This document shows, in pieces, positions 42,477-51,293 of a DNA stretch of 64,000 nt. Under the pieces are notes generated by a model. It did no database searches and was not told the DNA's origin. It worked only from the letters and a program-made list of their open reading frames with translations. The stretch spans positions 124,001 to 188,000 of the forward strand of contig NZ_JAIUDA010000002.1 in the NCBI RefSeq assembly GCF_020179835.1, given 5' to 3'. The DNA is from Pantoea sp. alder81 (lineage in GTDB: Bacteria > Pseudomonadota > Gammaproteobacteria > Enterobacterales > Enterobacteriaceae). The first letter of the stretch is position 1. Each line of letters opens with the position of its first letter. Made by a program: the position numbers and the translations under genes.

Positions 42477-42506
42477 GCGCGGCCCTTAGTGGCCGCGCTG
42501 TTTTTT
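42477..42506 (+). terminator. sdaA terminator
   Basis: An 8-bp GC stem (GCGCGGCC at 42477-42484, GGCCGCGC at 42491-42498) with loop CTTAGT is followed by TGTTTTTT. Confidence 0.88.
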
Positions 42507-42609
42507 AGTGCCGCTTTTTTTCTCTGCGCTGCGCTAAACCTGGCCGCCTCCATGCCGATAACCTACACGTTAATTTGGCTTCAATTTTTGTTTTCCAAGG
42601 TGGTTACTG

Positions 42610-44172
42610 ATGCTCATTCCCCAGCAATTTGTCGGTCAATTTCGCCGTAAGCGTTTGCTTATTGCGATGGTGATCGCCGCGCTGGTTCTTATTCTCACGC
42701 TGACTTTTCGTTATATCGAAGAGAAATCGCGTATTGAGCAGCAGTCCCTGAATTTTGCCAGCCGCGCCATTGAGCGCTTTGACCGTATGTTCTCTCCGCT
42801 GGATGTCTCCGCCAACAACACGCTGGGGCTGGTCGGTGTACCTTGCGCGCAGGTGCGCTATCCGTTGATCGAAAAGATTTCATCATTACAGACCGTGCGC
42901 ACCATCCTGCTGGTGCAGGACGACAGTATTTACTGCTCCAGTATTTACGGTCCGCGCAACATTTCCTTTAGTCAGACCTATCCGGAACTGGCGATTAACA
43001 ATCAACGTATGATTCTGACCACGGATAATTACCTGCTGAAGGGCTCACCGGTATTGCTGCTGTGGACGCCCAAATCACTGGATAATCGCGATGGTCTGCT
43101 GCAGGTTATCAATGTCGAGTTGATGACCAACTATTTGCTGGAGCCGCAGTTACCCTGGGTTGAACGGGCTATTTTTAATGTCGGCGGACAGAGTCTGGAA
43201 TACGGCAATCCGTTGATTGAAGAGACAGAGCCATCGGAAGATGAAGTGGCTTTCGACCAGTCTTCACTGCGTTATCCGTACAGCATTACCTTGTATGGCC
43301 CTTCTCCGGCGCGTCTGGCGCTGCACACGCTTCCTTCCCAGTTACCGCTGGCGGTGCTGCTGAGTTTGCTGATGGGTTATATCGTTTGGTTAGCCACAGC
43401 GAACCGCATGAGCCTCAGCTGGCAAATCAGTTATGGCATTACTGCGAATGAATTTATGGTGTATTGCCAGCCGTTGATCAATGCCAAAAGCGGCGAGTGT
43501 GATGGCATCGAGCTGCTGTTGCGCTGGCATAATGCGCGTCAGGGATGGGTTGCGCCGGATGTGTTTATCCCGTTAGCCGAGCGCCAGAACCTGATAGCGC
43601 CACTGACGCGCTTTGTGTTAGCCAAAGTGGTGGATGAGTTGCCTAATCTACCGCAATGTTCCTCTTTCCATATTGCGATTAACGTTGCTGCCAGTCATTT
43701 CCGCGATCGGGCGATTGTCGAGGATCTGCAAAACATCTGGTGGCCGGCAAACCCACTGCCTAAGCTGGTGGTCGAGTTGACCGAGCGCGATGCATTGCCG
43801 GTGATCGACCAGTCTGTGGTGTCGCAACTGCATGAGATTGGCGTGCGCCTGGCCATTGATGATTTCGGTACCGGACACAGTTCACTGGCTTATCTGAAAG
43901 ACCTGAAGCCCGATGTGCTGAAAATTGACAAGATTTTCACTGCGGCCATTGGCACCGACGCGATTAATGCCACGGTGACAGATATGGTGATTTCACTGGC
44001 GCAGCGTTTGAACATTGCGTTGGTGGCCGAGGGTGTGGAAACCGCAGAGCAGGCGCACTATCTGCGTGAGCGCGGCGTGGATCATTTACAGGGCTATTAT
44101 TACGCCCGTCCAATGCCAATCGAAGATTTTCCTTTGTGGCTGGAACAGCATCAGGCGCATTTGAGGGCCTGA
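42610..44172 (+). CDS. pdeD: CSS-motif EAL-domain c-di-GMP phosphodiesterase (YoaD/PdeD type)
   Basis: A 520-aa membrane protein. Two membrane helices (about 17-37 and 240-262) flank a periplasmic CSS domain with the YCSSIYG motif, whose Cys senses disulfide redox state in this class. The cytoplasmic EAL domain has DGIELLLRWHN (EAL changed to ELL), VVELTERD, AIDDFGTGHSSLAYLKDLKPDVLKIDK and VAEGVETAEQA, so the main metal and catalytic residues are present. It probably degrades c-di-GMP to pGpG. AAGGTGG precedes the start. Gene order sdaA-yoaD-yoaE matches E. coli. Confidence 0.9.
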   Translation: MLIPQQFVGQFRRKRLLIAMVIAALVLILTLTFRYIEEKSRIEQQSLNFASRAIERFDRMFSPLDVSANNTLGLVGVPCAQVRYPLIEKISSLQTVRTILLVQDDSIYCSSIYGPRNISFSQTYPELAINNQRMILTTDNYLLKGSPVLLLWTPKSLDNRDGLLQVINVELMTNYLLEPQLPWVERAIFNVGGQSLEYGNPLIEETEPSEDEVAFDQSSLRYPYSITLYGPSPARLALHTLPSQLPLAVLLSLLMGYIVWLATANRMSLSWQISYGITANEFMVYCQPLINAKSGECDGIELLLRWHNARQGWVAPDVFIPLAERQNLIAPLTRFVLAKVVDELPNLPQCSSFHIAINVAASHFRDRAIVEDLQNIWWPANPLPKLVVELTERDALPVIDQSVVSQLHEIGVRLAIDDFGTGHSSLAYLKDLKPDVLKIDKIFTAAIGTDAINATVTDMVISLAQRLNIALVAEGVETAEQAHYLRERGVDHLQGYYYARPMPIEDFPLWLEQHQAHLRA

Positions 44173-44203
44173 TGGTGGGTTGCTGTGTCTGGTGGTGCGT
44201 TCC

Positions 44204-44311
44204 AGCCGGTAAAGGGGGATGTTCCGTAAAGACGGCGTGAATACATCCCTGTAGCCTCGGACGCCGCATCCATGCGGCGTACGCTTTACTCCTCATCCCC
44301 CTTTACCGGCT
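44204..44311. repeat. Palindromic repeat element, 108 bp
   Basis: An 18-bp perfect inverted repeat (44204-44221 with 44294-44311) encloses a second perfect hairpin, ACGCCGCA-TCCA-TGCGGCGT (44261-44280). GTAAAG/CTTTAC also pair between the two. This is the organisation of a short non-coding enterobacterial palindromic repeat or MITE; no coding potential was seen. A family name cannot be given without a search. Confidence 0.7.
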
Positions 44312-44339
44312 TCATGTGGCGTTTTTGCGGTCTGCATAA

Positions 44340-44610
44340 CGCTGTACCATGAATGGGTCAATCGCGTTGAGCGTTTAGCATACTGGTTCATTGCCTATTC
44401 CTCAGTGTGAGTGTGAAAGTTTTCAACGCCATTCAGGGCGAAACACATAGTGCTTAATCACATCTTCCCCGGTGAGTGAGTAAAATGTGCCAACGTTATT
44501 TAGGACGGGTCAGATAGAGGATAATCACGCTGGGTGCGTTTAACGTACTGACTCATCACATTCTCCTCAGAAAACTGAGAAAAAGTGTCAACGCTATTCA
44601 GGTCGGGTCA
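44340..44610 (-). mobile_element. Three decayed left ends of an IS3-family element
   Basis: Read on the minus strand, three similar copies begin at 44610, 44512 and 44445. Each has an end-like TGACCCG..CCTGAATAGCGTTGACACTTT-type sequence followed by a ribosome-binding site and an ATG or ATG-like codon. Copy 1 encodes MSQYVKRTQRDYPLSDPS then stop (44500-44556), copy 3 MNQYAKRSTRL..., copy 2 a diverged IKHYVFRPEWR. MSQYVKRTQRDY resembles the N-terminus of IS3-family OrfA transposases as I remember them. Copies 1 and 3 match at 46 of 70 ungapped positions (44536-44605 vs 44371-44440). Confidence 0.6.
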
Positions 44611-44618
44611 CAGGAATA

Positions 44619-44651
44619 AAAAAGGCCGATATCATGGATATCGGCCTTTTT
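44619..44651 (-). terminator. yoaE terminator
   Basis: A perfect 14-bp stem (44620-44633 with 44637-44650) with an ATG loop is flanked by A and T runs. It lies 21 bp past the yoaE stop and could act in both directions. Confidence 0.9.
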
Positions 44652-44671
44652 GGTGACAATCAGCTTAGCGC

Positions 44672-46237
44672 TTACGCGTCATGCTCTTCATCTTGATGCG
44701 GCTTATCTTTGGTTACGCGTACCAGGTCGATACGGTAATCGGTAGCCTCAATGATCTGGAAGTGCAGCGGCGGCAGGTCGATGATCTCACCGGGCTGCGG
44801 CAGCTGGCCTTTCTGGGCAATCAGCAGACCCGCCAGCGAGGCATGATCCTCCTCCCGGTCAACCAGATCATGATGGTCAAGCAACTGCTCCAGAGAGTGC
44901 AGATCGGTACCGCCCTTCACTAACCAGCCATCGCCATCCGCAATAATATCTGGCGTTTCGTCTTCATCCGGGAACTCACCGGCAATCGCTTCCAGCACGT
45001 CCAGCGGGGTAATCAGACCTTGTACGACACCAAACTCGTTGGTGACGATGACAAAGCTGCCCTTGGCACGACGCAGCACGCCCAGCAGGTTGATCGGGTC
45101 CAGCGTTTCAGGCACCACAATGGCTGGCGTGTTTGCGGCAAAGGTCGCCACATCCATACCGTGCTCCAGCGCCACCAGCAGTTCTTTAGCTCGCACCACG
45201 CCGATGATTTCATCCAACTCACCGCGACATACCGGGAACAGACTGTGCGGCGTGTCGAGAAGCTGAATACGAATTTCATCCATCGGACGTTCGGCATCCA
45301 CCCAGGAGATATTGCCGCGCGGCGTCATGATGCTACGAATGGAGCGCTGTGACAGCGTCAACACACCGTTGATCATGTAACGCTCTTCATCTTTAAACGC
45401 TTCCTGTGGCATCGCTTGAGTCAATGCAGCTTCTTCAGTAGTTGTCGCCTGATTACGCTGGCGACCGCCCATCAGACGCAAGATAGCTTCGGCCGTACGT
45501 TCACGCATCGGACGATGTTCCTGATGGCGAATGAAGTTACGGCGCGCTATCTGGTTGAACAGCTCAATCACAATCGAGAAGCCAATCGCGGCGTACAGGT
45601 AACCTTTCGGAATGTGGAAACCAAAGCCTTCGGCCACCAATGACAAACCGATCATCAGCAGGAAGCTTAAACAAAGCACCACTACCGTAGGGTGGGCATT
45701 CACGAAGTTGGTCAACGGCTTCGAGGCCAATAGCATCACACCCATGGCGATCACCACGGCGGTCATCATCACCGGCAGATGGTTGACCATACCTACGGCG
45801 GTAATCACCGCATCGAGCGAGAATACCGCGTCCAGCACCACAATCTGGATCACCACAGCCCAGAAGCTGGCATAACCTTTATTGCCCTGTTGTTCCATGC
45901 CGCGGCTTTCCAGCCGTTCATGCAGTTCCATGGTTCCTTTGAATAACAGGAACAAACCACCAAACAACAGAATTAAATCTCGTCCGGAAAAACTGAAATC
46001 GCCTACGCTGAATAGGGGTCGCGTCAATGTCACGATCCAGGAAATCAGCGACAGTAAGCCAAGTCGCATAATTAAGGCGAGTGACAGACCGATCAGACGC
46101 GCTTTATCACGCTGTTTCGGTGGCAGCTTGTCCGCAAGGATGGCGATGAACACCAGGTTGTCGATGCCGAGAACGATCTCCAGCACGATCAGCGTCAGCA
46201 AACCCGCCCAAATTGAGGGGTCGAAGAGAAATTCCAT
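44672..46237 (-). CDS. yoaE: TerC-family membrane protein with CBS domains (YoaE)
   Basis: A 521-aa inner-membrane protein. The N-terminal TerC domain (residues 1-230) has about seven helices and the acidic motifs [15 protein letters not shown] and [15 protein letters not shown], thought to bind metal in this family. Two CBS domains follow ([20 protein letters not shown]...; [35 protein letters not shown]) and a C-terminal CorC-type domain. Its function is undefined, though relatives act in manganese handling. The ATG at 46237 follows AAGGAG; a TTG precedes it by three bases. Confidence 0.93.
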   Translation of the reverse strand: MEFLFDPSIWAGLLTLIVLEIVLGIDNLVFIAILADKLPPKQRDKARLIGLSLALIMRLGLLSLISWIVTLTRPLFSVGDFSFSGRDLILLFGGLFLLFKGTMELHERLESRGMEQQGNKGYASFWAVVIQIVVLDAVFSLDAVITAVGMVNHLPVMMTAVVIAMGVMLLASKPLTNFVNAHPTVVVLCLSFLLMIGLSLVAEGFGFHIPKGYLYAAIGFSIVIELFNQIARRNFIRHQEHRPMRERTAEAILRLMGGRQRNQATTTEEAALTQAMPQEAFKDEERYMINGVLTLSQRSIRSIMTPRGNISWVDAERPMDEIRIQLLDTPHSLFPVCRGELDEIIGVVRAKELLVALEHGMDVATFAANTPAIVVPETLDPINLLGVLRRAKGSFVIVTNEFGVVQGLITPLDVLEAIAGEFPDEDETPDIIADGDGWLVKGGTDLHSLEQLLDHHDLVDREEDHASLAGLLIAQKGQLPQPGEIIDLPPLHFQIIEATDYRIDLVRVTKDKPHQDEEHDA

Positions 46238-46550
46238 CAATGACTCCTTGCAATACAGAGGGGCGAACGAGATTGAGCCTGAGCCGTGAAGCGAGACGAG
46301 AGTTCGTTAGCAAATGAGGTCACGCTGAAGAGCGTTGTAGTGTGCGCCAGAAAGCGCTGAGAACATGTTGAGCGACGTCGGTGACGGTCCATATAGGTGA
46401 GCTGAAGCCCGATACTCCTGAATATTAAACAGATCGCTAATGTATCAGTTACATCAACGGCGTCAAAAAATTTTATTACATTTACAAATAACTGCACAAA
46501 CGCAGGAATAACGAACATAAATGCAATTTTGCAGCGTTACGCTCGAAATA

Positions 46551-46566
46551 GCTGACAAACATCACA
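46551..46566 (+). promoter_or_regulatory. Candidate CRP site of manXYZ
   Basis: GCTGA-N6-TCACA: one perfect half-site and three of five bases in the other. It is immediately next to the Mlc operator, the arrangement expected for a glucose/mannose PTS promoter. Confidence 0.55.
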
Positions 46567-46570
46567 TAAA

Positions 46571-46594
46571 TTATTTTTTCGCGCACTAAAATAA
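46571..46594. promoter_or_regulatory. Mlc operator of manXYZ
   Basis: TTATTTT-N10-AAAATAA is a perfect inverted repeat with a CGCGC centre, the form of Mlc (DgsA) operators such as that of E. coli manX and ptsG. Mlc represses until PTS sugar transport sequesters it. It ends about 155 bp before manX. Confidence 0.78.
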
Positions 46595-46748
46595 ATCGCG
46601 ACCTTACTGCTGTGCAGCGGACAGTTGCGGATTATTGAATGATGGCTTTCTTCATCCTAGACCAAAACGATCCACCTGAATCAACAACGGTAATTCTCAA
46701 TGATTCCCGGCAATGCCAGAGAATCTCTCATGCGAACGGAGGTAGCAA

Positions 46749-47714
46749 GTGACCATTGCTATTGTAATTGGTACACATGGCTGGGCGGCAGAACAGCTGC
46801 TTAAAACAGCAGAAATGTTGTTGGGTGAGCAGGAAAATGTCGGATGGATTGATTTCGTGCCCGGCGAAAATGCAGAAACGCTAATCGAAAAGTATCAGGC
46901 GAGACTGGCAGAACTCGACACGTCGAAAGGCGTGCTGTTCCTCGTGGATACCTGGGGTGGCAGCCCATTCAACGCGGCCAGCCGCATTGTAGTGGACAAG
47001 CCGGATTATGATGTCATCGCCGGCGTAAATATTCCGATGCTGGTGGAAACCCTGATGGGCCGCGATGACAACCCATCCTTTGAGGAATTGATTCACATTG
47101 CCGTGGAAGCCGGCCGCGAAGGTGTTAAAGCCCTTAAGACCGAAACCCCTACCCCGGAAGCTGCAGCACCCGTTGCCGCAAAAGCCCCGGCGCAACCGCA
47201 AAAGCCTCTGGCTCCGGGCGAGCACATGAAGATCGGCCTTGCCCGTATCGATGACCGTTTAATTCACGGCCAGGTGGCAACCCGCTGGACCAAAGAAACC
47301 AATGTTAATCGCATCATTGTGGTGAGCGATGAAGTGGCAAACGATCATGTGCGTAAAACACTGCTGACGCAGGTAGCACCCCCGGGTGTTACCGCGCACG
47401 TGGTGGATATCGCCAAGATGATCCGCGTGTGGAACAACCCGAAGTATGGTCGTGACCGCGTGATGCTGCTGTTCACTAATCCCACCGATGTAGAACGGGT
47501 TGTTGAACAAGGCGTGGATATCAAGTCGGTTAACATCGGCGGCATGGCATTCAAACAGGGTAAAACCCAGGTCAATAACGCAGTGTCAGTGGATCAGAAG
47601 GACATTGAAGCCTTCCGTAAACTGAACGACCGCGGCATCGAACTGGAAGTGCGTAAAGTATCAAACGACCCAAGACTGAAAATGATGGACCTGATTGCGA
47701 AGGTCAATCAGTAG
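46749..47714 (+). CDS. manX: Mannose PTS EIIAB subunit
   Basis: A 321-aa cytoplasmic PTS component. The IIA domain has phospho-His10 (VIGTHGWAAE); an Ala/Pro-rich linker (TPEAAAPVAAKAPAQPQKP) leads to the IIB domain with ARIDDRLIHGQV, whose His accepts the phosphate and passes it to the sugar. The start is GTG, as in E. coli, with GGAGG upstream. First gene of manXYZ. Confidence 0.97.
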   Translation: MTIAIVIGTHGWAAEQLLKTAEMLLGEQENVGWIDFVPGENAETLIEKYQARLAELDTSKGVLFLVDTWGGSPFNAASRIVVDKPDYDVIAGVNIPMLVETLMGRDDNPSFEELIHIAVEAGREGVKALKTETPTPEAAAPVAAKAPAQPQKPLAPGEHMKIGLARIDDRLIHGQVATRWTKETNVNRIIVVSDEVANDHVRKTLLTQVAPPGVTAHVVDIAKMIRVWNNPKYGRDRVMLLFTNPTDVERVVEQGVDIKSVNIGGMAFKQGKTQVNNAVSVDQKDIEAFRKLNDRGIELEVRKVSNDPRLKMMDLIAKVNQ

Positions 47715-47771
47715 TTCGCTTTTGCCTGCGCTGGCGGGCGAATACTTGAGACCTTGCTGAGGAGAAAAGCA

Positions 47772-48572
47772 ATGGAAATAACCATGCTACAAATCATCCT
47801 GATATTTATTGTGGCCTGTATTGCCGGGATGGGATCGATTCTTGATGAGTTCCAGTTCCACCGTCCATTGGTGGCCTGTACCTTGATTGGTGCGGTTCTG
47901 GGTGACATGAAAACCGGTATCATTATCGGTGGTACGCTGGAAATGATCGCGCTGGGTTGGATGAACATCGGTGCGGCGGTTGCACCCGATGCGGCTCTGG
48001 CCTCCATCATTTCGACCATTCTGGTTATCGCCGGTGGCCAAAGCGTTGGTGCCGGTATCGCACTGGCGATTCCACTGGCAGCAGCCGGTCAGGTTCTGAC
48101 CATCATCGTACGTACCATCACCGTTGCCTTCCAGCACGCTGCCGATAAGGCCGCCGAGAAAGGCAATCTGAGCGCTATCAGCTGGATTCACGTCTCTGCC
48201 CTGGTATTGCAGGCGATGCGTATCGCGATTCCAGCCCTGATCGTGGCGATTTCAGTGGGTACCAGCGTGGTGCAGGAACTGCTGAGCTCAATCCCAGAAG
48301 TGGTCACCAACGGTCTTAACATCGCCGGCGGTATGATCGTGGTGGTTGGTTACGCGATGGTCATCAACATGATGCGCGCGGGCTACCTGATGCCGTTCTT
48401 CTATCTGGGCTTCGTGACTGCAGCCTTCACCAACTTCAACCTGGTCGCGCTGGGTGTCATTGGTGTGGTAATGGCGGTGCTGTATATCCAGCTGGCGCCT
48501 AAATATAACCGTACAGCAGGCGCTGCCGCTGCCGGTCCTGCACACAATGACCTCGACAACGAACTCGACTAG
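47772..48572 (+). CDS. manY: Mannose PTS EIIC subunit
   Basis: A 266-aa inner-membrane subunit that, with ManZ, forms the sugar channel for mannose, glucose and glucosamine. Hydrophobic segments cover nearly all its length, with GSILDEFQFHRPL and GWMNIGAAVAPDAALASIIST typical of EIIC-Man. The start at 47772 (MEITMLQ) has GAGGAGAAAAGC upstream; an ATG 18 bases earlier lacks homology. It also serves as a DNA-entry route for some phages in E. coli. Confidence 0.97.
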   Translation: MEITMLQIILIFIVACIAGMGSILDEFQFHRPLVACTLIGAVLGDMKTGIIIGGTLEMIALGWMNIGAAVAPDAALASIISTILVIAGGQSVGAGIALAIPLAAAGQVLTIIVRTITVAFQHAADKAAEKGNLSAISWIHVSALVLQAMRIAIPALIVAISVGTSVVQELLSSIPEVVTNGLNIAGGMIVVVGYAMVINMMRAGYLMPFFYLGFVTAAFTNFNLVALGVIGVVMAVLYIQLAPKYNRTAGAAAAGPAHNDLDNELD

Positions 48573-48586
48573 GAACAGGTGAAATC

Positions 48587-49432
48587 ATGGTTGATACAAC
48601 GAATACTCAAAAGAAACTCACCCCAAGCGACGTCCGTGCTGTGTTCGTCCGCTCTAACCTGTTTCAGGGTTCGTGGAACTTTGAACGTATGCAGGCGCTG
48701 GGATTCTGCTTCTCCATGGTGCCGGTGATTCGTCGCCTTTATCCTGAGAACAACGACGATCGTAAACAGGCAATTAAGCGTCACCTGGAGTTCTTCAACA
48801 CCCATCCATACGTGGCGGCTCCTGTGCTTGGCGTCACCATGGCGATGGAAGAGCAACGTGCTAACGGCGCGGCGATTGATGATGCCGCGATCAACGGTAT
48901 CAAAGTCGGCTTGATGGGTCCGTTGGCTGGCGTAGGTGACCCGATCTTCTGGGGTACGGTGCGTCCGGTGTTTGCTGCACTGGGTGCGGGTATCGCGATG
49001 AGCGGCAGCCTGCTGGGCCCACTACTGTTCTTCATTCTGTTTAACGCCGTGCGTATGCTGACGCGTTATTACGGTGTGGCGTATGGTTATCGCAAAGGCG
49101 TGGATATCGTTAGCGATATGGGCGGCGGCTTCCTGCAAAAACTTACGGAGGGGGCGTCGATTCTCGGCCTGTTTGTTATGGGGGCCCTGGTCAACAAGTG
49201 GACACACGTGAACGTGCCGCTTGTGGTGTCGCGCATTACCGATCACACCGGCAAAACCACGGTAACCACCGTTCAGTCGATCCTCGATCAGCTGATGCCG
49301 GGCTTAATCCCGCTGTTGCTGACCTTCGGCTGTATGTGGCTGCTGCGCCGCAAGGTTAACGCACTGTGGATTATCGTGGGCTTCTTCGCCCTGGGTATCT
49401 TTGGTTACTGGATCGGCCTGCTCGGTCTGTAA
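48587..49432 (+). CDS. manZ: Mannose PTS EIID subunit
   Basis: A 281-aa inner-membrane subunit of the mannose PTS. Conserved features are LFQGSWNFERMQALGFCFSM in the N-terminal cytoplasmic part, GPLAGVGDPIFWGT, and C-terminal helices LIPLLLTFGCMWLL and IVGFFALGIFGYWIGLLGL. It follows manY by 14 bp and ends the PTS operon; yobD is 92 bp further on. Confidence 0.97.
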   Translation: MVDTTNTQKKLTPSDVRAVFVRSNLFQGSWNFERMQALGFCFSMVPVIRRLYPENNDDRKQAIKRHLEFFNTHPYVAAPVLGVTMAMEEQRANGAAIDDAAINGIKVGLMGPLAGVGDPIFWGTVRPVFAALGAGIAMSGSLLGPLLFFILFNAVRMLTRYYGVAYGYRKGVDIVSDMGGGFLQKLTEGASILGLFVMGALVNKWTHVNVPLVVSRITDHTGKTTVTTVQSILDQLMPGLIPLLLTFGCMWLLRRKVNALWIIVGFFALGIFGYWIGLLGL

Positions 49433-49524
49433 TCATCTCGCCGGGGGCTTCGGCTCCCGGCCGTTTTCAGCGAGGTTACCTGAGCGCCAACGTTGAGGTA
49501 AATTCGGTTGAGGAAGAAAATGTA

Positions 49525-49983
49525 ATGTCACTGACTGACGCCCTGATTGCCCTGTTGATCATCGCTTTTGCCGCTTTCGCCATCTATGACGATGCCATTC
49601 TGCCGCGCCGCAAAGGGCCGACCCGGCTGCGCGTCGCGTTGCGTCGTCGCCATAAAATCGACAGTGGTATCTTTATCGTTTTGCTGTTGATTTTGCTGTG
49701 GAACAACGTCAGTAACCATGGCCCGCAGTTGAGCACAACGCTCCTGATGGTGCTGTGCTTTATGGCAATCTGGCTGTTCTGGTTACGTACGCCAAAACTG
49801 TTGATGAAGACCGAAGGACTGTTCTTTGGCAGCGTGTGGATCGACTACCGTCGCATTCAAAGCATGAATTTGTCTGAGGATGGCATCTTAGTGATGCAAC
49901 TGGAGCAGCGTCGCCTGCTGATTGCGGTGAAACAGCTCGACGACCTGGAGCGTATTTACAATACGCTGGTGGAAGCGCGTTAA
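49525..49983 (+). CDS. yobD: YobD family (DUF986) membrane protein
   Basis: A 152-aa inner-membrane protein of unknown function with three helices: residues 2-20, 47-62 and 70-87. The C-terminal cytoplasmic part has [30 protein letters not shown], highly conserved in the family. The start at 49525 follows GAGGAAGAAAATGTA. Its last 4 bp overlap the 3' end of convergent rlmA. In E. coli mntP lies next; it is absent here. Confidence 0.93.
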   Translation: MSLTDALIALLIIAFAAFAIYDDAILPRRKGPTRLRVALRRRHKIDSGIFIVLLLILLWNNVSNHGPQLSTTLLMVLCFMAIWLFWLRTPKLLMKTEGLFFGSVWIDYRRIQSMNLSEDGILVMQLEQRRLLIAVKQLDDLERIYNTLVEAR

Positions 49984-50786
49984 GCGCGCTGCCAAAGCGT
50001 CAGCATGAAATCGGCGTCGCAGCTAAAGGTATCGGCCGCCGCCAGCTGTTGCCAGACTTCTTCGCGCGCGCGCCAGGCAAAGGGCGTCATCTGCAGCAGG
50101 CTCACCGCTTCGGCCCCGTTTAACGTCATCTCGTAACGCAGATTGTGTTGCTCGACCTGAGTAAAACCTTCGTACGCTTTTTCTTCTGCCGCGTGCAGCT
50201 GCACTTCACGGTAAATGAGCGCTTTGAACTGCTGCAGATGATGTGGGCCCGGTGTCACCGTCAGCAGATAGCCACCTGCTTTTACTACGCGACTCAATTC
50301 CGCTTCGTTGCAAGGAGCGTAAATGCGCACAATGCCATCCAGCGATGCGTCGGCGAAGGGTAAACGCTGGCTGGAGGCGACACAGAACTTCACTGCACGA
50401 TAGCGTTTGGCCGCCATGCGAATGGCCGCTTTCGCCACATCAAGGCCAAACAACTGCGCTTGTGGAAGGGCTTCCGCCATTGTTGCAGTGTAATAACCTT
50501 CACCACAGCCAATATCCAATACCTGAGCAGCCAGTCCATTCAGGCGCTGCGCCAGATGTTGCGCCACCGCATCGCGCAATGGCTGATAGTGTCCGGCATC
50601 AAGAAACGCTCGACGTGCCAGCAGCATTTCAGCGCTGTCACCCGGTTCTTTTGAGCCTTTGTGCTGCACCGGCAGCAAATTGACGTACCCTTCTTTCGCC
50701 TGATCGAATTGATGGCCTGCATCGCAGCGGAAGCTATTGGCTTGCTGGTGCAAATTTTGCTGGCAAAGGGGACAAATCAAAGACAT
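49980..50786 (-). CDS. rlmA: 23S rRNA (guanine(745)-N1)-methyltransferase
   Basis: A 268-aa methyltransferase that modifies G745 in helix 35 of 23S rRNA. An N-terminal zinc site (Cys5, Cys8, Cys21, His25) precedes a Rossmann SAM domain with [12 protein letters not shown] (motif I) and [14 protein letters not shown] chose the ATG at 50786 (MSLICPLC), matching E. coli in length; the upstream extension of 15 residues has no homology. It is 4 bp convergent-overlapping with yobD. Confidence 0.94.
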   Translation of the reverse strand: MSLICPLCQQNLHQQANSFRCDAGHQFDQAKEGYVNLLPVQHKGSKEPGDSAEMLLARRAFLDAGHYQPLRDAVAQHLAQRLNGLAAQVLDIGCGEGYYTATMAEALPQAQLFGLDVAKAAIRMAAKRYRAVKFCVASSQRLPFADASLDGIVRIYAPCNEAELSRVVKAGGYLLTVTPGPHHLQQFKALIYREVQLHAAEEKAYEGFTQVEQHNLRYEMTLNGAEAVSLLQMTPFAWRAREEVWQQLAAADTFSCDADFMLTLWQRA

Positions 50787-50854
50787 AGACAACTCCGGGT
50801 TCACGATTCGCGCGCAGTTTACCCTGATCATCTGGCAACAGAAAGGATAAAAGA

Positions 50855-50882
50855 AAAGCCCCGGTCAGAGACCAGGGCTTTA
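50855..50882 (-). terminator. cspC terminator
   Basis: A 10-bp stem with one G-U pair (50856-50865 with 50871-50880) lies 43 bp after the cspC stop, with a U-rich tail (TTTTCTTTT on the minus strand). Confidence 0.82.
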
Positions 50883-50925
50883 CGATTCGTGTCAGCGGTG
50901 CATGGCACCGAGTCTGAGAGCGAAA

Positions 50926-51135
50926 TCAGATAGCAGTAACGTTTACTGCAGCCGGGCCTTTCTGGCCGTCCTGAATTTCGAACTCTACAGCCTGGCCTTC
51001 AGCCAGAGTTTTGAAGCCGTTACCCTGGATTGCAGAGAAGTGTACGAACACGTCTTTGCTGCCGTCAGCAGGAGTAATGAAACCAAAACCTTTAGACTCG
51101 TTGAACCACTTAACCTGACCTTTAATCTTTGCCAT
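50926..51135 (-). CDS. cspC: Cold-shock-like protein CspC
   Basis: A 69-aa single cold-shock domain with both RNA-binding motifs, KGFGFI and VFVHF. It binds single-stranded RNA and DNA and acts as a transcription antiterminator and mRNA stabiliser; in E. coli it stabilises rpoS mRNA. The start ([20 protein letters not shown]) follows AAAGGAATTTGCAAAA. It lies downstream of yobF with an 83-bp spacer, as in E. coli. Confidence 0.96.
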   Translation of the reverse strand: MAKIKGQVKWFNESKGFGFITPADGSKDVFVHFSAIQGNGFKTLAEGQAVEFEIQDGQKGPAAVNVTAI

Positions 51136-51218
51136 TTTTGCAAATTCCTTTGATTGTTTATATTGCCCGAAGGCAGTCTTACAGATAAACCAGAGACGTT
51201 ACTGAATGAGGCACTAAT

Positions 51219-51293
51219 TTAAGGTTCGGCAAGGAAGCGGAATTCAACGTCAACGTCTTTACTCGTAACTTCTTTACTGAAGATGCCATACAT
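51219..51293 (-). pseudogene. yobF: YobF homolog truncated by an in-frame stop
   Basis: A 24-codon frame, MYGIFSKEVTSKDVDVEFRF then LAEP-stop, that matches the first 24 residues of E. coli YobF (47 aa, as I remember it). The frame after the TAA (51219-51221) still reads [12 protein letters not shown], matching the next residues of YobF (IGASCSNVSVLS), so a Tyr codon has probably become TAA. The frame then runs into cspC without the normal YobF ending. It could be a working short form, since the N-terminus is well conserved. Confidence 0.75.

Larger units (their letters stand above)
46238..46748. other. Divergent yoaE-manX regulatory region
   Basis: A 511-bp gap holding the CRP- and Mlc-type sites of manX. 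The part nearer yoaE (46238-46440) is a long, moderately structured leader on the minus strand. An open frame at 46237-46518 (minus) overlaps the yoaE start region but has no ribosome-binding site or homology that I recognise. Confidence 0.55.

Noticed and set aside
46237..46518. 93-aa frame with a hydrophobic start upstream of yoaE
   Set aside because: There is no ribosome-binding site, it overlaps the yoaE start region, and no family is recognised; the hydrophobic stretch comes from AT-rich DNA.
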